Shown here in pieces: positions 33,455-45,997 of a stretch of DNA of 64,000 bases. The stretch's first letter is position 1. Every line of letters starts with the position of its first letter. The position numbers and the translations under genes are program-made. Below the pieces are notes generated by a model that worked only from the letters and a program-made list of their open reading frames with translations, had not been told where the DNA came from and did no database searches. Source of the stretch: Benincasa hispida (lineage: Eukaryota > Streptophyta > Magnoliopsida > Cucurbitales > Cucurbitaceae); the NCBI RefSeq assembly GCF_009727055.1, contig NC_052350.1, forward strand, positions 18,046,650-18,110,649, given 5' to 3'.

Positions 33455-36400
33455 CTTTACTCTTTCTCACCTTAGAGGAAGTCCATCGTTGTAGACATCC
33501 ATAAGTTTTTAATATCCCCCACCGCTTGATCGTCATCTTCCCTCGCATACGCACATTCTATAGACAGCTGGAAGTGTTAAGAACATATTGGATAATTTTT
33601 AATTTTTGCTTCTGAAATTTTTAGATATTGTGTATTTGTGATTCTAGAATATTTAGATAGAGTGTATTTGTTGTATTCATGTTTTTGTTAAGTAATGTAT
33701 CTTTGCATCCTCGTTTGTACTTAATTTTATTGTTTTAGGGTAGTTTTATCATTTACTAATTAGTATTTTCTATATATAAATTCATTTTGCTATTTTTATA
33801 ATTTTGGAACCTTTTTGTCATTTTCTAAATTGAACTTTAAAATTTGTTATTTCTCTTGTCAGCTTTTTTTATTTTTTTGCTATGTTTGAGAAACAACAAT
33901 TAATGGCACCCTCTCGATTTTCATTTTATTTTTTTTTTTACTAAATCTGTAATCATTTCTATATTAAGAGTAAAGTTGAAAGTTTAAAAATTTATTAAGC
34001 ATTTTAGAAAATCTATTGACCAAATAGAATAAAAAATCGTAACTTATTACGTATTAGGAAAGTGAATTTGTTTCTCTATTTTTTATTAAAAGAAAAGAAA
34101 AAAAAAAAAAAAAAAAAAACCTTTTGAAATACCGCGACAGCGAAAGACAAACTAAGGGCGCCCACCGAACCCTAGAAAGCGGAGTCGGCACGAGAATATG
34201 GGCCAAATGTTCGGGTCCACTAAGGGAAAATGGGCTTCGAGTTATATACAAGCCCAACAACAGGCCTATAAAGTAAAAGAACCCATCTTTCCCTCAAAAC
34301 AAAGTGGTTTCTTTTCTTCCCGTTCCCATCAATAATCTCCCGTCATTTTTATTTCTGGAGAACATAACTTTAAAAATATATATATAAATATAAAAAAAAT
34401 AATAATAATAAAAAAATTCCACCGAGCAATACATTATTAATTATAGAGAGAATAAAGAAGATAGGAAATCCGAAAGGTACAAAGAAAAGACCAAAATGTT
34501 CCCGTCGGCGGAACAGCAAGATCTAGAGACTGCAGGCAACGTGTCGTTTATGCAGTCCGACACGTAGTTTTTGCAATTCCCTATGGAGTCTGTGCAAAGC
34601 AATAACGGACATTACCAAATTTAAAAAAAGAAAAAGAAAACAATGGAACAGAGAATCACAGAGGCGTTTTGTGTTTGTAATTATTTGGTATCCTATGTCA
34701 ATGTCAACCACAACAATCTTCCTCCAAATCAAACAAAACTACAATTATTTTCCCTTTCCTATTCTAGCCCCACTCTCCATTATTTTCATTCACCTCTCAC
34801 TTACCATTAACAAATGTCGGTCACTTCTTCACCCCAATCTAACTCAATTCAATAATCTACGTAAAAATCTTTACACGACAATATCAGTCAACATTATGTA
34901 TAGACAAAGATATGCACATTTATATAATATTTATGACACATTTTGATATTAAATTAGAGAATAAAGAAGTATAGCAAAATTAGAGTTTGAGAATGAAAGT
35001 AAAGTTGCTTTCACTAGAATTATAATATGGCCGACTTAAGTCATCTTAAGGCCAAATTAAGATAGCCACCTATTTTGCCCAATCGCAACATGTCCATTAG
35101 ACCTTGGCCGAGATTGAATCTATTGGTTTGAGTTTTTGACTCAAGCTATTCCTTCCCCAAGACTCATTTTGGTTCTATTATGTTATTTTTTACTTGAGTC
35201 TTGTAGCTATAAATTTGTTTGATGTCGATTATTTCATTTGATCCAAAATTTCTCATCATCAATTAAAAGATGGATAGTTTGGATAAATGTTGCTAATTTG
35301 AGTATAATTCAATTAGTTTAGATATATACTTTCTATTAAAGAGATAAATGTTCGCATCTTCAAACTATGTCCATTGTATAACCTCATTTTTTAATTTTTT
35401 TTAAAAAAAATTGTAAAATGTCTAGCTAAAATTTTAAAGAGTGTTTCCAACTCATTTAAAAACGTTTTCTAAAATTCCCAATTATGAAATGTGGTTTGAA
35501 AAAAGCACTGAGGCGAAAGTGAGATATTCAACTTTTTTTTCTTGTAAAAAATGATTATTATGTTTGACTTTTAAAAAAATATGTGTCAAACTTATCTTTA
35601 GTGACTACCAATTACGTCAGGCCGTAGAGGTAATTTAATTCATCTTTATAAATGGTTTTAACGGCAAATTCCACGTCAATCTCCACTTTCTTCCTAATTT
35701 CTTTTTTTTTCCTCCTAATCTCTATTTATAATTATGGAAAATTACAAATTACACCTATAAAATTCGCAACATTTATAGACTTTTAATCCCAAAACGGAAT
35801 TGACATATAGAGATAAATAACAAAGGTATGACTTACATTTATCTCTTAAATTAATCATTTTTCAAAGCCTTGTCGTTGTTTTTTTCTTTAATTTCATTTT
35901 TTTATGACAAAGAATTGTCACATGAACAAATAATGATGAATAAATAAATAAATAAAAGTACATGTCAAGACATGTAAATGTTTGTTTTGTTATTGTAGAG
36001 TGCAAGTTGAGCACATGAGACACTTATACTATTATGGGTGGGGACATTTTGAATCTACCATTTTTTCTCTTATATTCCTTCCCTTTATTTATTTTATTTA
36101 TTTATTTCCTCTTTTTTAATAATTTTTTTAATATAATTCAAACCTTAGTCCTTTTGGTAGAAGATATACATTTTATGTAATTCAGTTATAGTCACTTTGA
36201 TTGAACATAATAAAAGCAATTATTTTTTAGAAATACTCAATAATTTATTTAATATAATATTAATTGAATAAGCGCTCAAGTACTATCATTATATGAGTCC
36301 GCATGTAAAGCAATTCTTTTGCATGCAAAATCAATTATCTAAATTCAATAATAATAATAAAAGCAATTAATGACCAAAATGATATAATATGTAAAGTTTA

Positions 36401-36918
36401 ATGATTAATTAAGTTCGTTGAGGTATTATGCCTCAAAAAAATTGACCAAAGGAAATATAAAAGGTTGATAGGGATTTTGATAATTAAATAATGTAATATT
36501 TTTCTAGTACAAGTAAGTAAGAATATAAGAATTTAAAACATAAATCTCGTAATTACTAACATATTCATATATCAATAGAGTTATGTTCGTGATTATTAAA
36601 TAATATAATATTATAATGGATAAAGGGTACGACTTTAATTAGTCGTTAGAAATAGGAATTCAATGATATGGTTCAATTAGGGATCATGAGTGTCTATGGT
36701 ATGTCGACAGTCACTCATTTGCTATGATTGTCTTTATTTTATTTTAATAAGATTGCCTTTATTTAACTATAATATATATATATCTTTGTAATTATGCAAA
36801 ATTTGCCGCTTATTGCTCAATCAATCATGGCCTTATTAATTAAATTGTAGAGTTAATCAATGTACTTTGAACTTTTGAAAAAAAAAAAACCACAATGTTA
36901 AATATTCATTTTCATCCC
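33455..36918. other. AT-rich intergenic sequence
   Basis: No gene is recognised. There is an A run at 34087-34120, and a more balanced stretch at 34130-34330 with TATATACAAGCCC and CT-rich sequence that could be the relic of a promoter or 5' leader without a following gene. The rest consists of A/T runs and short repeats such as AATAAATAAATAAATAAA near 35938. Short open frames here have no recognisable domain. Confidence 0.55.
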
Positions 36919-36923
36919 ATTCA

Positions 36924-37362
36924 CGTTAGACGTATTAATTAATACGGTTAATTAAAGTATAAATTATGTATATGAATTAATAATTATTTTATTAGATTGG
37001 ATTATATTATGTGATCTAATTGATTAACGTCTTAGATTCCTAATTGAGTATAGACTTAATGGGTAGAAGTTCATTCCTAGTTAATTAGAATTTAATGTGA
37101 ACCCTAATTAAACTAGTATATAAAGAGATGTTAGGGTTATGGTCTCCGATATACCAAAACAATAGGTACTCAATCTTTCTCAATCCCATCTAGAGAAAAA
37201 TCCCACTTAGGTCATTCGGAGTTTTGGTTAAGGAAGACAATAACTGCCTTATAATTGCCAACAATTTTGCAATAGAATCTGGTATGTTATTTTTGACAAT
37301 TTAGCATAAAAGATCCTAGGATTATATATATTCAAAATAGATCTAAAGTATTTATGTTAACA
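36924..37362 (+). repeat. 5' LTR of element E
   Basis: It begins CGTTAGAC where the 3' copy has TGTTAGAC, so the terminal T is mutated, and it ends TTTATGTTAACA. It shares ATATAAAGA (TATA-like), GATCCCACTTWGG and GGAGTTTTGGTT blocks with 42230-42690. The primer site TGGTATCAAG follows at 37365. Confidence 0.88.
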
Positions 37363-37364
37363 AG

Positions 37365-37375
37365 TGGTATCAAGC
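37365..37375 (+). other. Primer binding site of element E
   Basis: TGGTATCAAGC differs from the usual TGGTATCAGAG by one missing or changed base. It lies two bases after the LTR and indicates tRNA-Met priming. Confidence 0.75.
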
Positions 37376-38525
37376 ATGAATTTCATGTTGAATTGTTGGC
37401 ATATGTTTGTTTTTCATTGGTATTATGATTCAATTATGATTTCGATAAGGATGATTAAAGAATTTAACAATTTTTTTTAATAATAAAATAATAAAAAATG
37501 CTCCTCCTTCCTCCATGGTTTTTGACGTCAAGGAAATCCAATAGTCTGTTTCTTGTAGCTGCACTTCAAGGTTAGTAACTTATTTTTCTTTAACTTTAAT
37601 TCTTCTTTCTTTCTTTCATCACGTGTAAACTTGGTCTTGAATTGGAGGAATTATGAGACTCCATTTGATTGTCAATGTTCAATTTCATTAATTTAATCAA
37701 TTCATGTCTTTTTTTTTATTATTAATTGATTGAAAATCTTGCATGTCTAAGAATTAATCAATCCTGTCAGTAATCCCTATTTAATTAAAAATTAATTGAT
37801 AAATTAAGAATTAAATCAATCAAATTATGAAGTTAGGTTTAAATTTGATTCATCACATTGTAAATTTAAGTTTGAATTTATGATTAATTATGTTGTGGTT
37901 TAAAATTTAAATTTGATTGATAATGTGGTAAATTTAAATTTAAATTTGATTGATATTTTGGTGAAGTTAAATTTAAATTTGATTAATGAAATTTTGTGAT
38001 ATTCACATGTTTATGTTATTTTAATTATATTGTATGCAATTATTGGGTGAACTTTGGTAAAGACTATTTAGTGTTCTTCTCTTATTATTTTTGTACAGTA
38101 ATATTATTATATTATTGTGTCTTATATTTTAGAATAAATTAGTCAAAATAATATGTTATCAAAATAGCCTCTATTATCTAGATTAATTTAATTATGAAAT
38201 ATAAGATGTACATATTCATGAATTTATGTGAATAATTATCTGGATAATTATCTGTCTAAAGGAAGATAATTATTTGGCCAAATTGTGGGTGTGCATGTAG
38301 TAATAAGTATGTGATAATTATAAAGATTGCTCATGTGAAAAATAGTTGGTCCAAAGAAAGACTATTTTTTGACCAAGTTTATTGTTAGTACTTTGATTAC
38401 TACGTTGACAATACCATTTACAGTTGGTGTCTTTTTCCAAAGGCTGAACATCAATGTTGTGCTAGGTAAGGGCCCACCACATATAAAATTATTTTGTTAT
38501 ATTTTAACTGTGAGTATATGTTTCG
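37376..38525 (+). other. Leader of element E
   Basis: AT-rich untranslated sequence precedes gag. It holds three related repeats around AAATTTAAATTTGATTGAT (37840-37990) and no coding frame. Confidence 0.6.
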
Positions 38526-39345
38526 TTGCTTATTATTTCAATTGGTCTTACTCAAATATCTGGAAATCTAAGTTCAATCCCTAAGTTGAATGGATCGAAC
38601 TTCAAGATTTGGAAAGAAAGCCTAGAGATACTTCTCGGGTGTATGGATTTGGACCTTGCATTAAGAACCGATAAACCTATTTCTACTGAGAAACAACCAA
38701 ATACGACTAATATAGAGAAGTGAAAATGGTCAAATCACATGTGTCTGATGATCAATAGGCACTCCATTCTGGAGTCTTTTCGGGATCACGAAAAGCAAAA
38801 ATACTAATAAATTCCTACTCAAATTAAGAAATATTTTGCTAAAAATGAAAAAAGGGGAAACAAGTAGTCTTTTTACTTCTTTAACTTTTATGAGGTATAA
38901 GAGCAATGGAAACATAATAGAGTACATTATGAAAATATCCAATCTCGCAAGTAAACTAAAGGCACTTGATATCGAAATAAATGAAAATTTATTCGTGCAT
39001 TTGGTACTTATCTCTCTTCCTGCAAAATTCACTCAGTTTAAGATAAGTTATAATGCTCAGAAGGTTAAATGCAATATTAACGAGCTTATCTCATAATGTG
39101 TGCAAGAAGAAGATATGACTAAAAGAGAAAGGACAGAAAGTGTTCATTTGGCAACTGACTCTCGTGATAAGAAAAAAAGGAAATTTGTGGATGCTGCAGA
39201 CGAGAAATCTTAACAAAATAAAAATAGAAAACAAACTACAGAAAATCCTTATTAATTTTTTTTTTGCAAAAATGAAGGTCACTTCAAAAAAGATTGTCTC
39301 AAGTATGCCAAGTGGCATGTAAAGAAGGGTAAACTTCTTATTTTG
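38526..39345 (+). pseudogene. Element E gag
   Basis: The frames give LNGSNFKIWKESLEILLGCM and DLDLALRTDKP, typical of the copia gag start, then after stops SLTFMRYKSNGNIIEYIMK, LKALDIEINENLFVHLVL and SLPAKFTQFKISYNAQK. A zinc knuckle remnant follows at about 39265: FFCKNEGHFKKDCLKYAKW, in which the first cysteine of the CCHC set is missing. Gag would form the particle shell and bind the RNA. Internal stops at 38721 and near 39095 break it. Confidence 0.82.
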
Positions 39346-40530
39346 GCTTGTTCTGAAGTTAATTTAGCTTCTGTACCTACAGATACTTGGTGGGTAGATT
39401 TTGGTTCTACTACTCACATAAGTATATCAATGCAGGTTGCCTGTGGAGTCGACCGCCAAGTGATACTGAAAGATTCATCTATGTGGACAATGTCAAAGTA
39501 GTTCCAGTTGAAGCTATTGGAAATTTTAGATTACTTTTAAAAAACTGGTTGTTATTTGGATCTGAATGAGACTTTTTTTGTACCCTCATTTAGACGAAAT
39601 TTAGTTTCTATTTCCAGTTTGGACAATTTTGGTTTTTCTTGTTCTTTTGGAAATAATAAAGTTAGTCTTTTTCAAGATTCCAAGCTTATTGGTATTGGTT
39701 CTTTAATTGATAATCTATATATGCTTGATTCTTTTTTTTTTTTTTTTCATTTAACAAGATCATGTTATCTAATTCATGTGGTATAAAGCGTAAATTAAAT
39801 GAGAACTCTGCTATATTATGACACAAGCGTTTAGGTCACATCGCTAAACAGATAATTCAGAGACTTGTGTTAGATGGAATTCTCGATTCTCTTTATTTAG
39901 GTAACTTTGACGCTTGTTTGGAATGTATTAAGGAAAAATAGACAAACGTAAGAAAATTAGGTGCCAATAGATGCTCAAACTTCTTAGAATTAATACATAC
40001 AGAAGTTTGTGGTCCATTCACTACGACTTCTTGGAATGGACATCAATATTTTATTACATTCATAGACGACTATTTAAGATATGGGTACCTATATTTAATT
40101 CATGAGAAGTCTCAATTTTTGGACGTTTTCAAGTCTTTCAAAGCTAAAGTTGAACTTCAATTTGGAAAGAAAATTAAGATTGTCAAATTTGATCGTGGTG
40201 ATGAATACTATGATAGATATGATGGATTAGGTAAACAACGTCCAGGACCCTTTACCAAATACCTAGAGGAAAGTGGAATCATCCCGCAATACACTATGTC
40301 TTCTCTACCAGAACCCCTCTAGGGCGAGGAACTAAAGACTACAACATATATCCTTATTAGAGTACCTAGTAAAGCAGTAGCTAAAACCCCTTATGAGTCG
40401 TGGACAAGAAAGAAGCCTAGTATTAGATATCTTCACATATGGGGTTGTCTAGTTGAGGTTGGGCCTTATAGGCCTAATGAAAGAAAATTGGATTGAATAA
40501 CTATTAGCTATTATTTTGTTAGGTATTATG
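39346..40530 (+). pseudogene. Element E protease and integrase
   Basis: The protease core reads WWVDFGSTTHIS instead of WVDSGATTHIS. Pre-integrase sequence follows (FVPSFRRNLVSISSLDNFG, then LGHIAKQIIQRLVLDGI). In integrase the first catalytic aspartate is replaced (LIHTEVCGPF for HTDICGPF). The second is present in KFDRGDEYYDRYDG. The region of the glutamate (40310-40340) is disrupted. The C-terminal part has KTPYESWTRKKPSIRYLHIWGC. Stops and frameshifts are frequent, so there is no functional product. Confidence 0.82.
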
Positions 40531-40639
40531 AGCGCTCTTGGGGTTTCAAGTTCTTGAGATGGGAAATGCTAGATTCCTTGAGGATGTTGAGTTTGGGGGT
40601 GAAGATAACATAAGGAAAGTTGTTTTCGAATAGGAATTA

Positions 40640-41767
40640 GTTTCTTTTTCTAATGTGGTTATAAATGATGTTCAGGCTCCAATTCCTGACTTCATTATTG
40701 AACCAATTATAGAACAAGACATCATTGAAGTCCCCATTGTTGAACCTGAAGTTCAAACTCAACAACTTCAAGAAATGCCACTAAGAAGATCTACTAGAGA
40801 AAGAAGAAGTACAATTCCAGATGATTATATTGTATTTCTTCAAGAACATCAGGATGATATAGGCGTAATGGAAGATGATCCGATCAACTTCCAACAAGCT
40901 CTATAAAGTTCTAACTCTCAAAAGTGGATAAATGCTATGTAAGATGAAATAAAATCCATGAAAGACAATGACGTTTGAGAACTTGTTGAATTGCTATTAG
41001 GAGTGAAAACAGTAGGTTGTAAATGGATATTTAAAATCAAAAGGGATTCACATGACAATATTGAAAGATATAAGGCTCATTTTATTGCAAAGGGCTTTAC
41101 TCAAAAGGAAGGCATTGATTATAAAGAGACTTTCTCTCTAGTTTCATCGAAAAACTCTTTTAGGGTAATCATGACACTAGTAGCTCACCTTGATTTAGAG
41201 CTATACCAGATGGATGTAAAAACTATGTTTCTCAATAGGAACATTGATGAAACGATTTATATGGTGCAACCAAGAAACTTTGTGTCTGGTAATTCAAATT
41301 CTATGGTGTGCAAGTTGAAGAAATCCATCTACTATCTCAAGCAAGCCTCTCGTCAATGGTATCACAAATTCCATGAAGTGATAACCTTCTTTAGTTTTGA
41401 GATAAATATAGTGGAAGATTGTGTATATCACAATTTCAGTGGGAGTAAATCAATCTTTCTAATGTTATATGTCGATGACATACTCATAACAAGTAATGAT
41501 GTAGGTTTATTGCACGACACTAAGAGATTTCTCAAAAAGAATTTTGAGATGAAGTATCTTGGTGATGCTTATTTTATATTAGGAATTGAAATATTGCGAG
41601 ATCGTTATCAAGGTATTTTGAGATTGTCACAAAAGAACTACATTGAAAAGATTTTGAGTATATTTGGCATGAAAGATTGTGCATTAGGATATACCCCAAT
41701 CACTAAAGGTGATAAATTTTATTTAGGTCAATGCCCCAAGACCACACTCGAGACTAAAAAAATGTAG
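40640..41767 (+). pseudogene. Element E reverse transcriptase
   Basis: The linker has PLRRSTRERRSTIPDDYIVF. After a stop near 40976 a 258-codon frame holds most of RT: VGCKWIFKIKRD, FIAKGFTQKEGIDYKETFS, MDVKTMFLNRNIDETIYMVQ, YYLKQASRQWYHKFHE and the intact catalytic box LMLYVDDILITSNDVG, followed by ILRLSQKNYIEKIL and QCPKTTLETKKM. It then stops at 41765. This is the best preserved copia RT in the window. Confidence 0.88.
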
Positions 41768-42183
41768 AGAGTTCCCTATGCATCGATTATTGGAAGTCTA
41801 ATGTACGCGTCCAGATATTACGTTCATAGTTGAAGTGTTAAGCAGATATTTGAGCAACCTAGAGATGGATCATTGGAAAGCAGCCAAACGGGTTATGCGG
41901 TATTTACAGAGAACAAAAGATTATATGCTCACTTTTCAGAGATTGGTAGTTTTGGAGATTATTGGGTATTCTGATTCTGATTATGCTAGATGCCAAGACA
42001 CTTTGCGATCCATACTTGATCTATGTCATTGAATGTATTGGAATTGGTGATCAAGAAAGGTTTAGTTACAAGGGTAGTGACAAAAGCCGCATTGATTTCG
42101 TGCTAATACAAGAGATGGATCAGATTAAACTAAAGGAAAATTCTATTATTAAAATAACTTGTTTATGCACACTTAAGGTTTAA
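41768..42183 (+). pseudogene. Element E RNase H, truncated
   Basis: RVPYASIIGSLMYA and MLSRYLSNLEMDHWKAAKRV, MRYLQRTKDYMLTF and IGYSDSDYARCQDT are recognisable. After DT the sequence leaves the family: the TSGY, EAEY and CDN blocks are missing. Only about 200 bases remain before the polypurine tract at 42221-42229, so a large part of RNase H was deleted. Confidence 0.8.
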
Positions 42184-42229
42184 ATGATTTAATTATATCA
42201 AGTACACAAACATAGCCCAAGTGCGAGAT

Positions 42230-42690
42230 TGTTAGACATATTTAAATAATAATAAGTTTAATTAAAGTATGAGCTATGTATGTGAATCAATAATTTATCA
42301 CATTGGGTTATTTTATTGGATTGTGTCATATTATGTGATCTAATTAATTAATGCCCTAGATTCCTAATTGAGTATGGATGTAATGAGTAGAAGCCTATTC
42401 CTAGTTAATTAGGGTTTAATGGAAACCCTAATTGAACTAATATATAAAGATCAAACCTTAGGGCTATGGTCTCTGATATATCAAAACAATAAGTACTCAG
42501 TCTTTCTTGAATCCCATTTAGAGAAAGATCCCACTTTGGGCATTTGGAGTTTTGGTTGAGGAAGACAATAGTCACTTTATAATTGTCGTTAATCTTACAA
42601 TAGAATCTGATATGTTATTCTTGAAAATTTAGCATGAAGGACCCTAGGGTTATATCTATTCAATATAGATCTAAAAGTATTTATGCAACA
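42230..42690 (+). repeat. 3' LTR of element E
   Basis: It starts TGTTAGACATA after the AAGTGCGAGA polypurine tract, ends TTTATGCAACA, and matches 36924-37362 with scattered changes. Confidence 0.88.
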
Positions 42691-42700
42691 ATTGAATCAC

Positions 42701-43484
42701 TGTTGGGCTTGAGTTGCGAAAATGGGCTGAAAGAAAACTGATTTACTAACTCTTTTGGGCCTTAACAAAACGATGGCCCTTAAACGAATACCAGATACCA
42801 CCTTGTTTCTTCACACAAACACAAAATAGCGTGTTGAAAGCACAATTCCATGTGATGAACGATCTCGATCTTACACTTTGATGACTGAGATTAGAACTTC
42901 ACTCTTTTGCTGGAAATGCCCTTCGAATGACTAATCTTTTCTTTTCTTTTTGCAGAGAAAGAACGAGAGAAAAAGAAAAGTGAGAATTGCCAGGAGGCTG
43001 CCAGAAATCGCAGAGGCGATGAGTCTTCAGTCATCTAGGTGATGGGAGGTAAAGCTGGGGTCATCTAGATGATAAGGCACAAGTCGTCTAGACGATGAAG
43101 GCTTTACTGAAGATCGTCTAGACGAGGTCGTCTAAACGATGGTCGTCTACACGATGAGGCTTGCATAAGTAAACGATCATTGGCTAAAAGCTAGACGATC
43201 GTTTGCTAAAAGCTACACGATCGGTGGGTCAGAGGTATACGATAGAGGAAGACGATGAGAAGAAGAAGAACACAATAGTTTTACGTGGTTCAACCAAGGG
43301 AGGCCTACGTCCATGAAGAAGCTGATGGGAGTTCTATTCAAGATTGCTTCAAGATAAGTGTAGTCACTCAATTACAATATGCTCTCACTCTCTGTACAAA
43401 TTAGTTATACAAAGTATTTAAAGGTAGCTTGATTTGTAACTGTTTCTGTAACTGAATGAAGTTATTTTCATCTTCTGTATAACA
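42701..43484. repeat. Probable solo LTR
   Basis: A 784-bp segment starts TGTTGGGCTTGAG and ends CTGTATAACA, with a perfect 5-bp duplication ATCAC at 42696-42700 and 43485-43489. It contains ACGTGGTTCAACCAAGG, a phrase often seen in copia LTRs, and a run of GTCGTCTAGACGATG and CGATCGTTTG motifs (43010-43250). No coding sequence or second LTR is present, so recombination between two LTRs is the likely origin. It lies 5 bp from element E. Confidence 0.78.
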
Positions 43485-43489
43485 ATCAC

Positions 43490-45389
43490 AAACTTAAAGT
43501 TTCATAAAATTCATTTTATTATTATGCTTTAAAAAATATAAATTTTATTATTCATTTTAAATAAATTATTAAACCATTTTGTGATTGGTAACAAGACGTT
43601 CTTGTATACTGATGATACTATTCTCTTTTCAGGATAATGATTCTTTGAATGTTTTTAACTTTGATTTCAAGATTTTTTTTTTCCTGAGTTTGAATGGTGA
43701 TTCACATTCATTCCCATTGTTGTCACTATATTTAAGACCACATTCATTTAGAATTGGTAGATGGATGACCCAAAATAAGGAAAAAAATCAAATATATCAT
43801 ACTTTCCAAAATTGAAAATTTTGATTTTTTATTTATATCATATTTGTTTGTATCATAAACCCATTGTAAACGTTCCAAATGGCCGGCGACGACACCTCAA
43901 CAAAATTTTGATGGCCAATAAATGATCAATGACGAATGGAGAAAGGGAAAATGGTAATTTTGAAAAAAAAGAGGACGAGAGAAAAAGAAAATTAAGAGTA
44001 ATTTTGTAATGATGTAAGTAGTGGAAAAAAATTCCTAAATTTCAAAAAATGGAGCAAAAACCACTTTAGACTTTAAGATTGGATTTATGATACAATTATC
44101 ATCATTTATTTACATGATTTTAAAAACCTTGTTAAGAAAAACTTATAGATAAACCACTAATTACCATCTTAAAAGTGGATAGTTCTATCTCTTTCATTCT
44201 ATCATTATTGAACTAAAAAAATATATATAAAAATAAAAGATTTAAACTTCTAATCTCTTAATTAAAAGTATACATTTTAACCCGTTAAGTTATATCTCAC
44301 ATGGACAAATTTCAATTAGCATGATTTTAATTATTAGAGAATTTGAAAATGAAAAGAAGAAAGTGATGATATGCAATTTATAGTTGGCTTCTACTTGCAT
44401 AAAAAATTTACAACTATAACTCACTTTCCAAAAATTTCTTTCTATAATCCACAATTTCATACCTGTAATTTTAGGGCTCCCTTTCTTTATTTCACACCTT
44501 TTGGCCGAAAGCACTCCCCTTCTTAATTAACCAACTTTGCTCTTTCTGCCTTCTAATCATCAACATTTGGTTAAATAACCATTTTGTTCCTTCTACTCTA
44601 GAGTTTATTCAACTTGTACTTTTTAATATTCAATTTTACTTATTTTTAATAAATTCAAATTGGTTAAATTATTATTATTATTTTCATACAAGAAAAATAT
44701 AATATGCATATGAGTGAAAATGCTAATAGATAATAATCCTTTTTCAATAAAAAACAAAAATCAATGATATAAACTATTAGTATGAACTAAATTCAAGAAA
44801 AATAAAATTGAATAACTCTCCTAAAGTATAGAAACCAAAATGATGTTTTAACTTATATTTATATTCATACATGTTAAAAAAGAATAATAATAATAAACCA
44901 ACTCATAAAGTTTTTAATATGTGTAGTCTCTGTTTTGATTTGTTTTTTTTTAGTATGTATAGCTTCTTAGTTATAGATTGTATGCATGTATAATATTTAA
45001 AAAGAAAAAAAGTGTCCTTAAAAGTAACTTTAATGTAACTAATTATATATTATTGTCTCAAAGTTTTTTTTTTTTTTAAAAAAAAACTATTATATGTATG
45101 GAAAAAAGAAAGATAGTTTATGGAATTGGAATTTGGATACATTCATTTGAAGGGAGTGGAGTATTGCTGCAGCTAAAGCTCTCAGCTAGGGCAGCCAGCT
45201 GGTTGATGTGGATATAACTTATAAGGTTCATCACATATCTGCACATCCACGTGCCCTCAATTTCACTCCAACTCATTTTCTTCCCCCTTCTTAATTTATA
45301 AGTTTTCCATACATATATATATATATATATATTAATTCCATATTGATATTGAAATCCCTCTTGGATAAGAACTAAGAAGAGTACTTATT

Positions 45390-45433
<44 letters not shown>

Positions 45434-45449
45434 TAAAATGATATGATAT
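43490..45449. other. AT-rich intergenic sequence with AT microsatellites
   Basis: No gene is recognised. Two AT dinucleotide arrays lie at 45312-45332 and 45392-45431. A GC-richer patch at 45170-45290 (AGCTAGGGCAGCCAGCTGG) has no coding signal. Confidence 0.6.
45392..45431. repeat. (AT)n microsatellite
   Basis: About 20 perfect AT units end next to a probable solo LTR. Length is likely variable between individuals. Confidence 0.9.
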
Positions 45450-45992
45450 TGTTGAGGGTTGTCCAAGGTAAGGCTTAAAGTTCACAGGTGGATCCGAGCT
45501 CACAAAATATCAAGAAAAGGCATAGGAGAGTGTGCACTCCAAAAGAGAAATGTTAGTGCATCAAGGTTTGGATCGACCAGTTGAACTAGTGAATATATAC
45601 TAATTGGGTAATAAACGAGTTGGGTCTAGACTGACACTCTGTAACTTCGAGTGCCAGAAACGTCCTTGACACCATTATCGTCACACTAATCGTAGATGTG
45701 TGTCAAAGGAGTAGTTTATAAATAGTCTCATTCGACCACTTAAATGGGAGAGTAAGAAATTTCCAAAGGAGAGATCCGACCTTACTTCTCTTTGTGCTTA
45801 GTTGAATTAGTCACTCCTCGTACTAAATTAAGCATCAAAGTGTAGTAGGGTCAATACCACATTGATGCAATGATCTCTTACATAGGTTAGCTTGGAGAAT
45901 ATCAAGACTAGACCAAAGAGAAGCGGAATGGAGGTTAAGGTCATCGGACATCCACAACAAAGCTCAATGCAGACGAGATCTGAGCACCAACA
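45450..45992. repeat. Probable solo LTR, 543 bp
   Basis: The segment begins TGTTGAGGGTTG and ends GAGCACCAACA, with ATAT on both sides (45446-45449 and 45993-45996). It is less AT-rich than its surroundings and contains TATAAATA (45717-45724). No primer site, coding domain or partner LTR is seen. The 4-bp duplication within AT-rich sequence is weak evidence. Confidence 0.55.
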
Positions 45993-45997
45993 ATATT

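Larger units (their letters stand above)
36924..42690 (+). mobile_element. Ty1/copia element E with short LTRs
   Basis: Element E has LTRs of 439 and 461 bp, a TGGTATCAAGC primer site and an AAGTGCGAGA polypurine tract. Its flanks ATTCA (36919-36923) and ATTGA (42691-42695) agree at four of five bases as a target duplication. Gag, protease, integrase, RT and a partial RNase H follow in copia order. It is a different family from A and B, judged by its LTR and gag. Numerous stops and a deletion in RNase H make it inactive. Confidence 0.9.

Noticed and set aside
34523..34946. Short frames on both strands near a possible promoter-like patch
   Set aside because: They are short, lack recognisable domains and lie in low-complexity AT-rich DNA.
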